Shown here in pieces: positions 11,167-22,066 of a DNA stretch of 64,000 nucleotides (positions within the stretch are counted from its first letter, which is position 1; each line of letters opens with the position of its first letter). Under the pieces are notes generated by a model. That model did not search any database, was not told where the DNA came from, and saw nothing but the letters and a program-made list of their open reading frames with translations. The DNA lies in the NCBI GenBank assembly GCA_003255025.1, contig QANY01009342.1, forward strand, positions 62,001 to 126,000, in the 5' to 3' direction. The position numbers were made by a program, and so were the translations under genes. This DNA comes from Datisca glomerata. Taxonomy: Eukaryota; Streptophyta; Magnoliopsida; Cucurbitales; Datiscaceae.

Positions 11167-11206
<40 letters not shown>
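11167..11206. repeat. (AT)20 microsatellite
   Basis: Forty bases of perfect alternating A and T, a likely length-polymorphic locus. Confidence 0.95.
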
Positions 11207-11207
<1 letters not shown>

Positions 11208-11209
<2 letters not shown>

Positions 11210-11321
11210 CGAAGAGAGCTTGGAGAAATGGAAGGGCATTTACGAAGAGTACATCAGAGATGAGAAATGCATCGCACTTAATCCTGAGGGTAAAAATGAT
11301 GCAGCTGAAAATATACGTTAA
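11208..11321 (+). pseudogene. Unidentified 37-residue coding-like patch
   Basis: Directly after the AT microsatellite the plus strand is open for 37 codons: IEESLEKWKGIYEEYIRDE, then CIALNPEGKNDAAEN, stopping at TAA. The composition (balanced E/K/D/R, conserved-looking W and Y) is unlike the surrounding DNA, which suggests the 3' end of a real or former exon. I do not recognise the family. No start codon or splice acceptor is clear because the microsatellite abuts its 5' side. Confidence 0.3.
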
Positions 11322-11539
11322 AAAAAGTTGGAGGTTTTCAATTAGGTTATATATGTAGTAAGGATGTATCGTGCTCTGTAAAAATATTTGTGTAGTTATG
11401 TACATAAGTAATTTTGAAGTGTGTTTTTAGAGTGTGTAGAAGGGATTTGTAATGAAAAAAATATTCATATGTAGTGATACTAATGAATGAGATGTTTTTT
11501 AAAGAGAATCTGAATTGAATTTTTTATGTGTTGATGAAT

Positions 11540-12880
11540 TTATTAAGTGTGTAAAAAATGGCTAAGTGTAAGAAATTATGGCTAAGTGCATGAAAATATG
11601 GCTAAGTGCATCAAAATAAATACATGAAAATGTCAAAGTGTGACACTAGCTAAGTGCATCAAAAGAAAGTTTATGAAAATGACTAAGTAGTGAAATGGTT
11701 AAGTGTGTGAAAATGGTTAAATTGATTATGTGTATGAAAATTACTAAAAAAAAATGAATAATGGTTAAGTGTTTAAAAATGACTAAGTGTACGACTAGTG
11801 ACAAAAAGCGTACACTAAAGTGCAGAGGGTTAAAAAATTACTAAGTGAATAAAAATTGTGAAAGTGTACGGGGCCAAAATGAAAAAATAGCCAAGTATAA
11901 ATATAGCTAAGTGTGTAAAATGACCAAGTGTTTGAATATAGTTAAGTGCGAGAAAATAGCTAAGTGTATGAAAATGCTTAAATACATGAAAATATGGCTA
12001 AGTGACAAAACAAGTACATAAAAATGACAAAGGGTTAGAAAATTACTAAGTGAATGAAAATTTTCAAGTGTATGAGGTTAAGTTGTAAAAATGACTAAGT
12101 GTAGAGCCAAGTGTGAAAAGTGTTAAGTGTGTGAAAATGGCTAAGTGCATGAAAATTACTAAATGTGTATAATGGTTAAGTGTTTAAAAATGACTAAGTA
12201 TATGATAAGTGACAAAATAAAGGGTTAAAAAAATTTCTAAGTGTATGTAGCTAGAATGTAAAATCAAAAATCGTCGGTATAGAAAAGAAACCGCTGGTAA
12301 AGACTACAATCTAATTTCACTTAATAAGTGAATATGGCTAAGTACATATAGGCGGCTAAGTGTGTAAAAATGACTAAACATAACAACTACATGAAAATGG
12401 CAAGAATATGAAAATGTGTGAAAATGACCAAGTGTGTGAATATAGTTAAGACTATGAAAATGACTAAGTATATGAAAATAACCAAGTATGTGAAAATGAC
12501 TAAGTGTAAAATTTACCAAGTATATGAAATTACCGGTATTGAACCAACTGTGAAAATGATTCAATGTGTGAAAATGGTTAAGTGTGAAAATGTCTAAGTG
12601 TGTGAAAATGGTTAAGTGTGTGAAAATGACTAATATAAGAAAATTGTGAAGTGTGTGAAAATGACCAAGTGTGTGAATATAGCTAAGTGTGTAAAATGAC
12701 CAAGTGTGTGAATATAGTTAAGTGTGTGAAAAAGATAAATGCAAGCTATAATTTTATGAGAGGGAGAGAGAGATCTAGAATTTACAAGTACTAAATGCTA
12801 CATGCATGTGAAAATAAAAAAAAATTACCAGTGTATGGAAATGGCTAAGGGTATGAAAATGGCCAAGTGTGTGAACAGAA
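11540..12880. repeat. Degenerate 17-bp minisatellite
   Basis: About 1.3 kb is made of variants of taagtgtgtgaaaatgg, with the core aagtg...gaaaatg recurring every 16-20 bp. Best-ordered runs are 12540-12740. Interspersed are a few other pieces, such as aagaaaccgctggtaaag at 12285. There are no long open frames on the plus strand; the minus-strand frame at 12304-12564 is translated repeat. Confidence 0.85.
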
Positions 12881-13424
12881 TAAAATCGCTGCAATTGATA
12901 TTAAAACCGCTGCAATAGACACTAAAATCACCGGAATAGACATTAAAACCTCTGGTATTGGGGCCCTAAATGCCACACTAGGGCCAAATGCCACAATGAG
13001 GACCTAAACGTCATCATTACATGTCGAGTCGCCATTTAAGACTGTCGTTTGGGGCCTGCTGGTTGCGTTTGGCCCCCAAACGCCAAACACACACACGCTT
13101 GGCCCGGGTCACTGGGACACGGGCCAAACGACTAGGGAATCGCCTACCATGACTGATGTTTGGAGTCTGTTTGTCGCATTTGGGCCTTAAACGCCAGATA
13201 CACAGGCGATTGGTCTCAATACTCTTTATTATGCTTAAAAAACTTGGATGGATAAACAAAAATAAAATATATTTATATGCTTATAATTAAAACGTAAATA
13301 GGTTGTTTTTCAAATTTTGTGGGGTTATAATTTATAAAATAAAGGTTAAAATTTCAAATTTAAATATTCAATTTCAAACTTTTAGCGGATATGTTCGATT
13401 TAAAGGTAGAATCCGACCGTGAGA
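12881..13424. repeat. GC-richer repeat block (aaaaccgctg / aaacgcca motifs)
   Basis: First come three or four copies of a roughly 26-bp unit (attaaaaccgctgcaataga) at 12885-12965. Then 12960-13210 holds repeated gggcc, aaacgcca and gcgattgg words, markedly more GC-rich than its surroundings. The same vocabulary returns at 13745-13885 and 16395-16615. Confidence 0.6.
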
Positions 13425-13760
13425 GTTATATGTGTTCATCAAACCAATAAATAGGATTTATCAACCATCATAACATCACGATCTATAAAATTATATATGG
13501 TGAAAACCCGTCTCACTCAATACTTATCACAAAAGCACAAGAACATTATCAATGACAACTTTTAATGAGTTTATGAATTAATGTTCAATTGTATCGAGAA
13601 TCATTACTTAATCTAATTTAATTTTACTTAATAAGTGCACGGTGAATGTTTAAATTTTTAGAACGAATTTTTTTTATCTATGATTAGTCCGGTGTACGGT
13701 AATTAATTAAAAAATTATAAATTTTAGATATTTAGTGAAAATTATGATTAGGGCCAAAAA
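13425..13760. repeat. 330-bp module, first copy
   Basis: Closely resembles 16074-16400. Shared stretches include gatgaaaacccgtctc-like gtgaaaacccgtctc, attatcaatgaca and ataagtg..tgaatgttt. It precedes the 117-bp satellite, and its second copy follows it. Confidence 0.75.
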
Positions 13761-13884
13761 ACAGTGATTAGAGCCAAGTAAATGGCATTTAGGGGACACA
13801 TTGGAGCCATTAAACTGACGTTTGGCAATAAAGGATGTCGATTTGCACCTTCACGATGACGTTTGGAGGTTGAAGAGTGGCGAT

Positions 13885-15960
13885 TGAGTTTTTTGGTGTT
13901 CATCAAATTCGTAGTGGGATACAAAGAGAATCTAGAAGGGTTCACCAAAATATTTCACGTACAAAATTAATAATTCTTGGAGGGTTCACAAAAGTTGACT
14001 TTATATTTTGGTGTTCACCAATTTTATAGTGGGGTACAAAGGGAATCTTAAGGGGTTCACCAAAATATTTCACATGCAAAATTAATATTTCTTGGAGGGG
14101 TTCATCAAAATTGAGTTTGTATTTTTGTATTCACCAATTTCGTAGTGGGATACAAAGGGAATCTTGAGGGGTTCACCAAAATATTTCACGTACAAAATTA
14201 TAATTCTTGGAGAGGTTCACCAGAATCGACTTTGTATTTTGTTCACCAATTTCATAGTGGGCTACAAAGGGAATCTTGAAGGGTTCACCAAAATATTTCA
14301 CGTGCAAAATTAATACATCTTGGAAGGGTTCACCAAAATTGACTTTATATTTTAGTGTTCACCAATTTTATAGTGGGGTACAAATGAAATCTTGAAAGGT
14401 TTACCAAAATATTTCATGTACAAAATTAATAATTCTTGGAAGGGTTCATCAAAATTGACTTTGTATTTTGGTATTCACCAATTTCGTAGTGAGGTAAAAA
14501 GAGAATCTTGAGGGGTTCACCAAAATAATTGACGTGCAAAATTAATAATTGTTGGAGGGCTTCATCAAAATTGACTTTGTATTTTTGTGTTCACCAATTT
14601 CATAGTGGGGTACAAAGGAAATCTTGAGGAGTTCACCAAAATATTTCACGTGCAAAATTAATATTTCTTGGAGCGGTTCATCAAAATCAACTTTATATTT
14701 TGGCAATTTCATAGTGGGGTACAAAGGGAATCTTGAGTGGTTCACTAAAATATTTCATGTACAAAATTACTAATTCTTGGAGGGGTTCACCAAAATTGAC
14801 TTTGTATTTTGGTGTTCACCAATTTCATAATAGGGTACAAAATGAATCTTGAGGAGTTCACGTGCAAAATTAATAATTCTTGGAGAGGTTCATCAAAATT
14901 GACTTTGTATTTTGGTGTTCACTAAATTCGTAGTGGGGTACAAAGAGAATCTTTAGGGGTTCACCAAAATATTTCACGTACAAATTTAATAATCCTTAAA
15001 AAGGTCCACCAAAATTGACTTTGTATTTTGGTGTTCACCAATTTTATAATGGGGTACAAAGGGAATCTTGAGGGGTTCACCAAAATATTTCACGTGCAAA
15101 ATTAATATTCCTTTGAGGGGTTCATCAAAATCGACTTTCTATTTTGGCAATTTCGTAGTGAGGTACAAAGAGAATCTTGAGTGGTTCACCAAAATATTTC
15201 ACTTACAAAATTAATAATTCTTGTTGAGGTTCACCAAAGCTAACTTTGTATTTTGGTGTTCACCAATTTCATAGTAGAGTACAAAAGAAATCTTGAGGGG
15301 TTCACGTACAAAATTAATAATTCTTGGAGGGGTTCACCCAAATTGACTTTATATTTTGGTGTTCACTAAATTCGTAGTGGGGTACAAAGAGAATCTTTAG
15401 GGGTTCACCAAAATATTTCACGTACAAATTTAATAATTCTTGGAAAGGTCCACTAAAATTGACTTTGTATTTTGGTGTTCACCAATTTTATAGTGGGGTA
15501 CAAAGGGTAACTTGAGGGGTTCACCAAAATATTTCACGTGCAAAATTAATATTTCTTGGAGGGGTTCATCAAAATCGACTTTCTATTTTGGCAATTTCGT
15601 AGTGGGGTACAAAGAGAATCTTGAGTGGTTCACCAAAATATTTCACGTACAAAATTAATCATTCTTGTAGAGGTTCACTAAAGCTGACTTTGTATTTTGG
15701 TGTTCACCAATTTCATAGTAGGGTGCAAAAAGAATCTTGAGGGGTTCACGTACAAAATTAATAATTCTTGGAGGGGTTCACCCAAATTGACTTTGTATTT
15801 TGGTGTTCACTAAATTCGTAGTGGGGTACAAAGAGAATCTTTAGGGGTTCACAAAAGTATTTCATGTACAAATTTAATAATTCTTGGAAGAATTCATCAA
15901 AATTGGCTTTGTATTTTGGTGTTCACTAATTTTATAACATCAATGTTAAAAATTGAATTT
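13885..15960. repeat. 117-bp satellite array
   Basis: About 17-18 head-to-tail monomers. A monomer contains ggggttcaccaaaatatttc, a cacgtacaaaattaat block, cttggaggggttcaccaaa, gactttgtattttggtgttc and a tagtggggtacaaa block. Typical spacing between copies of aatcttgaggggttcacc is 115-120 bp. Some monomers lack an internal ggtgttcacc segment. From 14921 onward the array repeats as a four-monomer higher-order unit of 444 bp. Confidence 0.95.
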
Positions 15961-16073
15961 GTTGAAAGACCGCCGTAAAAATCCTAAAAACTATTGTATT
16001 GATGCAAAATCGCCGAAAAAACAACAAAACCGCCAAAATATAAAAAAATCACGAGGAACCGCCAAGCTTAAGG

Positions 16074-16400
16074 GTTATACGCATTCGTCAAACTGATGAA
16101 TATGATTTACCGACCATCATAATATCACGACCTATAATTATATTTGATGAAAACCCGTCTCGCTCGATACTTGTCAGAAAAGCACAACAACATTATCAAT
16201 GACAAATTTTATAGAATTTATGATTAAGTGTTCAATTATTTCAAAAATCCTTAATTATTCCAATCTAATTTCACATAATAAGTGAGTATCATGAATGTTT
16301 GCATTAAAATAACGAGTTTTTCTATTTTTATCAATGATTTTTTGGTGTGTGGTAAATAATTACAAAAATATCAATTTTATGGTTGATTGTAAAAAGTGGC
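16074..16400. repeat. 330-bp module, second copy
   Basis: Second copy of the module at 13425-13760, starting gttatacgcattcgtcaaac. It begins about 2.65 kb after the first and is again followed by gcgattagggcc words and then ttcaccaaat repeats, so the entire order of blocks is duplicated. Confidence 0.75.
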
Positions 16401-16639
16401 GATTAAAGCCATTTAAAAGGCGATTAGGGCCAAAAAATGGCGATTGGGAGGGAGACTGGCGATCGCTTATTTATACATGGCGTTTAGGAATGAAACAAGC
16501 GATTAGAGGCTAAAACTACCGCTTGGCTTTGAAGATTAACACTTTCAGGATGACGTTTAGAAGCTAAAAATAGGTGATTCCCGTATTAGGTATGGCGATT
16601 AGGTTCTAGGCGATCACCAAATTCGTAGTGAGGTACACC

Positions 16640-17360
16640 AAATTCTTCAGGGGTTCACCAAAATTTAAAAATTCATTTTTTTTTTGTTCACCAAATAGGT
16701 ACTGGGGTTCATCAAATACGTATTAAGGTTTACTAAATATGTACTGAGATTCACCAAATACGTACAAATTAATAATTTTTGGAGGAGTTCAACAAATGTG
16801 TAGTGGGTTCATCAAATACGTATTGAATTCACCAAATACGTACAAAGTCAATTTTTTACATATTTGGTAAACCTCAATACGTATCTGGTGAACCTCATTA
16901 GGTATTTGGTGAACCCCTCCAAGATTTATTGATTTGTACGTATCTAGTGAACCCTAATACATTAGGGGTTCATCAAATATGTATTGGGGTTCACCAAATA
17001 TGTACTCGTGTTCACTAAATACGTACTGAAGTTCATCAAATATATACGGGTGTTCATCCAATGCGTATTGGGGTTCATCCAATACGTATTGGGGTTCATC
17101 AAATATGTATTGGGGTTCACCAAATACGTACAAATTAATAATTCTTAGATGAGTTCACCAAATATGTACTTATGTATACGTATTGAGGTTCACCAAATAC
17201 GTACTAGGGTTCATCAAATACTTATAAAATTGATTTTGTACGTATTTGATGAACTCATGTACATATTTGGTGAACCATTGTGTGTATTTGGTAAACCTCA
17301 GAACATATTTGATGAAATTCAGTACATATTTAGTGAACTTCAGTATTTATTTGGTGAAAA
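16640..17360. repeat. 21-bp repeat array that switches orientation
   Basis: The unit is ggttcaccaaatacgtactg with variants. Forward copies fill about 16680-16850, reverse-complement copies about 16860-16960, forward again 16965-17228, and reverse again 17229-17355. Adjacent forward and reverse blocks are able to pair as long imperfect hairpins. The unit shares the ggttcaccaaa word with the 117-bp satellite. Confidence 0.85.
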
Positions 17361-17450
17361 AAAATAAGATTTATTACTTTAAACTCTATGTGATTTAGAT
17401 TACTCAAAAAATAATTTAATGATCACAATCACATAATATCTTGAAAAAAA

Positions 17451-17459
17451 TTTCCCGCC
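17451..17459 (+). promoter_or_regulatory. Candidate E2F site upstream of PARP2
   Basis: TTTCCCGCC matches the plant E2F consensus TTTSSCGC, about 520 bp before the PARP2 start codon. E2F sites are common in plant S-phase and DNA-repair promoters. The motif match is direct; any role is inferred. Confidence 0.35.
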
Positions 17460-17822
17460 TGGTAAAATTTTTCATAAAACAATAGTACTGTTAAAGTCAT
17501 AGCAGTGACAATGATATAATCAGATGTATATTTTGCAAGTCGTGGTTCACCAAGTCAAAGTCATAGTTCTAGGCAAGCTGCCTGCATCTTCCATACAAAT
17601 CGTGTCCGGCACATGTAGTAGCAATCCAGTGCATAGAAGGCCTCGATGTGAACCATGATGTTCCCACTCAATCGACCATGCCACAATAATCAAGTCATAA
17701 ACATCTGTTGACTTTATCGGTATTCCTACGTGGCATGTTACTATTAGGTGAGCTCCAATGGACCATGATACTAACTAACGCTTGTCTTTTTTATTTCCTG
17801 TCAAATACCGACTCTGTATTTT

Positions 17823-17835
17823 CTTCCTCTGGAAG
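17823..17835 (+). promoter_or_regulatory. Candidate SOG1-type palindrome upstream of PARP2
   Basis: CTTCCTCTGGAAG fits CTT(N)7AAG, the element bound by the plant DNA-damage regulator SOG1. It lies 139 bp before the PARP2 start codon. PARP2 is a known damage-induced gene in Arabidopsis, which makes the placement sensible, but a motif with six fixed bases can arise by chance. Confidence 0.4.
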
Positions 17836-17973
17836 CCTTCGAAGAACTCAGAAACTTGCTTCTGAAAACCTTAAAAAGATCAATTTAAAAGCAAACCATT
17901 TTCTCCATCTCACTCCTCAGCATCTGAAACTTCTCCTCTTTCCCTCTATTTCTCTCTCTCTCAAACGGACCGA

Positions 17974-20900
17974 ATGGCAAACAAGATGAAAGTAGAAGAG
18001 CTTCGATCAGAGCTTTCCAAACGAGGTCTTAACATTAGTGGAACCAAACCCATTTTGGTACTGAACCGTGAACTCTTTCTTTTCGTTCGAATTGAAAGTC
18101 TCGGTTTTTCAAATTTTCTGAATCAACCAGATTGTTACTTTATTGCAGATTAAGAGGCTTGAATCAGCTCTTGAAGAAGAAAAGAAGACAATAAAAGAAG
18201 AATGTGATGCTTCGGCTGGAAAGAAGAGACAGAATGAATCCATGGCTGACGGTTCAATGTCCAGTCTTTCTAAGAAAATCAAAACCACCTCCGAAGATCT
18301 TCGCCTAATGGGTATTCGTCAATTACGCGAAGAAGCTATCCTACGTGGCGTTTCTGTAAATGGATCGAAGAAAGAGCTTCTCCAAAAGCTTATGGCAGAT
18401 TCAGAGAAGGGTGATAACAGTTTTGTTAAAAATATCTGTGTTCATAACAATTTAAAAATTCAAAGTGAGAACAAAAGATTTTGATTTGGGATTTTATTTG
18501 GAGCAGGTAAAGAAGAAGATGGAGAAAACGAAAGCAAGCAGGAAAAGGAAGTTTCAGCTGCTAAAAAGGGCACAGCGGAATTGGATGAGTATCTTCCTGA
18601 TCACATTAAGGCAGACTACCATGTTTTAGAACACGTAAGATGCTTAACTGTTTCTCTTGTCTTTCTATTGAAAAGAAATTAAAAAAAAAGTGTTGTTTGA
18701 TTAAATACATGTATGTAGAAAAGAAATCTACTTTTTCTTCCTTTACTATTGTTCATATGATTTCTCAAATCCAAACACAGCCTTAATACTTTCCGGTATA
18801 TATCAAACTTATAATGCAGGAGGGTGAATTCTATGATGCTATGCTGAACCAAACAAATGTTGGGGATAACAATAACAAGTTCTATATGATTCAAGTTCTT
18901 GGTCAATTCTTTTCCTATTTACCCTTTTAAATCAGACATTTCTTTCAAAATTAATCTTCTTTAAGATTAATCGGGTTCTTTCCTATTTAATTGCAGAAGC
19001 CAGCAATGGCGGGCAATTCATGGTGTACACAAGATGGGGAAGAGTTGGAATTAGAGGTCAAGACAAACTGCAAGGTCCATATGCTTCACTAGAAACTGCA
19101 ACACAAGAGTTCTTCAGTAAATTTCACTCGAAGACCAAAAACCATTGGGCTAAAAAAAAGGAGTTTGTTAGTTATCCAAAATACTATACCTGGTTGGAAT
19201 TGGACTACACCAGAGATCAACAACAACCAAAAGTAAGCTAATTTTTTTCTGTAGATTGTTAGTTTTCCTGGCCTTTATTGCAGCATGATGATCAGCCTTA
19301 TGAAATTTCAACAACTACCATATTAGGTTGAAGACAAGGCTATTTCTCCATTAGAGGATCCACTTCAGACGACTAAACTCGATCATCGAATTGCAAAGTT
19401 TATCTCTCTCATTTTTAGTATCGGCATGATGGAGCAGCAAATGTTGGTCTTAGGTCAGTTTAAATTTTACTAACAATTGGAGTTTCAATTCTGAAACTGA
19501 CTCAAAATCAATTACATGAATTTTCAATAACGTATACGATACAATTCATGCTATCATTCTGATTCTTACTACTTATAGGATTCAATTCTAAGAAGTTGCC
19601 CCTTGGCAAGCTTAGCAAATCCACAATTTTGAAGGTAAGTATTTTGATCGTCCATGTATATATAGTTCGAATCCATGTTAATTTTGGACTAATCCATGTT
19701 AATTCTGGACTGCATGATTAATCATTTTTCACCATAAACAGGGCTATAATGTCTTGAAGAAGATTGCTGATGTGATTGATCAATCTAATAGGCCAAAGCT
19801 AGAGGAATTAAGTGGGTATGTTTCATTCAGTATTTACTTTTGGAATTTACGTTATATAACTAATGCGCAATGTACGAAAGGCATGAAAAATTACGTTGAT
19901 GAACTTTTGTAATTCTGCTAATGCAGAGAATTCTACACCATTATTCCTCATGACTTTGGTTTTAGAAATATGCGTGAGTATCTTCTTCCCCGCATAATTT
20001 GTTTTTGGAGATGAAAAATTGGATTTAGTGATATATATGGAACTATTTACATTGGCAGGTGACTGCATTATTGACACTCCCCTTAAATTGAAGGCCAAGC
20101 TGGAAATGGTAACCCCATTTTGCTGTCTCTACATGTCACACGCCAAGAAGATACTCATGCTTTGTGTTTTCTTACAGGTTGAAGCGCTTGGTGAAATTGA
20201 GGCAGCAACTTCATTATTGATCAAGGATGGTGTCGATGCAAAAGTACTATTTTAGCTATATCCATCTGACTTGATTCTTTTTCATTGGTGGGTTTTTGTC
20301 CCTTAATGTTTTTCTTGATGTTCTACTTTTAGGAAGACATACTTTTCTCAAATTATCAATGCCTTGGTTGCGATTTGACACCGGTTGAAATTGATTCTGA
20401 AGAATTTTCTCTGGTATGCAGATGCTTCTTGGCATCAATTGCAATTAGTTTAACTATATGTATGAATGAGAGTTCTTTTGTTGAAGAATGAACATTTTAT
20501 GGTAAAATTGATATCATCTTGCAGATTAGGAGTTATATAAAGAGCACCGGAACACGATATATAGTTAATATAATTCAAATATTCAGAGCTTCCAGGAAAG
20601 GCGAAAAGGAACGGTTCAAGAAGGTGGAAATGGTTCATTTTTTTTTTGGAGAATTGTCTCACTCTAATCTTTCCCTCTAGCTGCTATAGATTCTGGGTTT
20701 TGATCATGGTGTAATGGGAGACTGTTTTATGCAGTTTTCACAGACGAAAAACCGAATGCTCTTGTGGCATGGTTCTCGGCTCAGCAACTGGGCTGGAATC
20801 CTCTCCCAAGGTCTACCTAATCACATTCGCTATTCTTATTTTTCGTATAAAAGCTGCAGTTATAATAAATGACATGCTTACCATAACACTTTGTGTCTTC

Positions 20901-21665
20901 TTTCTTGGTTATAAGTTGAGTTTTTTGTTGGATAAAAACATTCAATAACACTATGCTCTTATAATATATCAGGTTTGAGAATTGCTCCTCCAGAAGCACC
21001 TGTAAATGGGTATGCATTTGGGAAGGGAATTTATTTTGCTGATATGTTCAACAAAAGTGCTGGTTATTGTGGATCTTTAAATAATACTGTATTAGTTCTT
21101 TGTGAGGTTTGTATTCTGTCTTATTCTCTCTGTCATCTTTATAATTATTTTTCGTTTCTATAAAAAAATTAGCGCTTTTCAACGAAATCCAACATAATTA
21201 TAACTATGAAATTTGTACGAATCAACTTCTCAATCTGCTAAGTGCAGGTTGCTTTGGGGGAGATTAATGAGCTACATGCTTGTAACCACAATGCTAAAAC
21301 GTTGTTGAATGGAAAGCTAAGGTAACTAATCATCTTCTTATAAAATATATGTACTGGATGCTGGTTTTGAATGTGAAATCAAATTGCAGTACAAAAGGAT
21401 TAGGAGGAATCGAACCAGACCCTTCTGAAGCTCGTGTTCTCGAGGATGGTGTTGTTGTTCCTCTAGGAAACCCAAAAGAGGTGCCAGAGCGCAAGGTTCG
21501 TATATAAAATATAGCGTACATCTCCAGTTTTCTTTAAGTTTCTAAGCTTTAAAATTGAAATGATTGATGCAGGGAGCTTGTTGGGAGAATGAGTATATAG
21601 TGTATAATGCTGATCAAGTTCAGATACGTTACGTTCTCAATGTAAATTTAAGATACGCTTCATAG
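17974..21665 (+). CDS. PARP2: Poly(ADP-ribose) polymerase 2 (PARP2)
   Basis: Eighteen exons with GT-AG introns and consistent phase: 17974-18057, 18149-18410, 18507-18634, 18820-18901, 18997-19232, 19327-19453, 19579-19634, 19742-19815, 19927-19973, 20059-20108, 20178-20243, 20333-20413, 20525-20623, 20735-20810, 20973-21106, 21248-21321, 21390-21495 and 21573-21665. The product is 624 residues, against about 637 in Arabidopsis. Two SAP DNA-binding domains (residues about 5-37 and 82-113) flank a basic linker (GKKRQNE, LSKKIKT). A WGR domain (about 155-265, with TRWGRVG at 197-203), a helical regulatory domain and the catalytic domain follow. The H-Y-E triad is intact: H476 (LLWHGSR), Y510 (GKGIYFADM) and E601 (NEYIVYN). 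It transfers ADP-ribose chains from NAD+ to nuclear proteins at DNA breaks. The two SAP domains mark plant PARP2 and exclude the zinc-finger PARP1. The start at 17974 lies directly before the first SAP domain. Confidence 0.95.
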
Positions 21666-21768
21666 GCGTTTTTCCAGTTGTGTGTACATATATACATTAT
21701 GTAGATATAAGAAGATAGTTTTCTTGAACATGTAAGGTGGTTGTAATTAATTCTGAACAATTCTTATA

Positions 21769-21774
21769 AATAAA
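21769..21774 (+). terminator. Candidate polyadenylation signal of PARP2
   Basis: AATAAA about 104 bases after the PARP2 stop codon, in a T-rich region suitable for a plant 3' end. Confidence 0.5.
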
Positions 21775-21989
21775 AAGTTTGTCTTTTAAGTGATTCTTGC
21801 TAACAAAAAACAACAAATTATGGCAATGCAAGATACGGAGAATCAAGTACTGAACAATGATACAAAGTTGCATCACTGTCTGGCAATCCAAAAATTAACA
21901 AAAATGTTAAAAAGAGTTTCAAGATGATCATACAAAGATCTATCATCGTGGAACTACAACACTCAGAACTCGAATGACATGAACCGAAC

Positions 21990-21995
21990 TTTATT
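21990..21995 (-). terminator. Candidate polyadenylation signal of sucrose synthase
   Basis: The minus strand reads AATAAA about 72 bases after the sucrose synthase stop codon. The two convergent genes would then end roughly 200 bp apart without obligatory overlap. Confidence 0.45.
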
Positions 21996-22066
21996 TTCGA
22001 CGTGAAACATTACAATGAGAGCTCTTCAAAATCTAGCTTGAAAATTTGCGGTTGTCCAGCTGTTTT

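Noticed and set aside
12304..12564. His/Phe/Ser-rich minus-strand frame resembling a repeat protein
   Set aside because: It is the 17-bp minisatellite translated; the periodicity is that of the DNA repeat.
13885..15960. Regular repeats resembling a CRISPR array
   Set aside because: Monomers are about 117 bp, diverged and contiguous with no unique spacers, and the context is a plant nuclear genome. It is a satellite.
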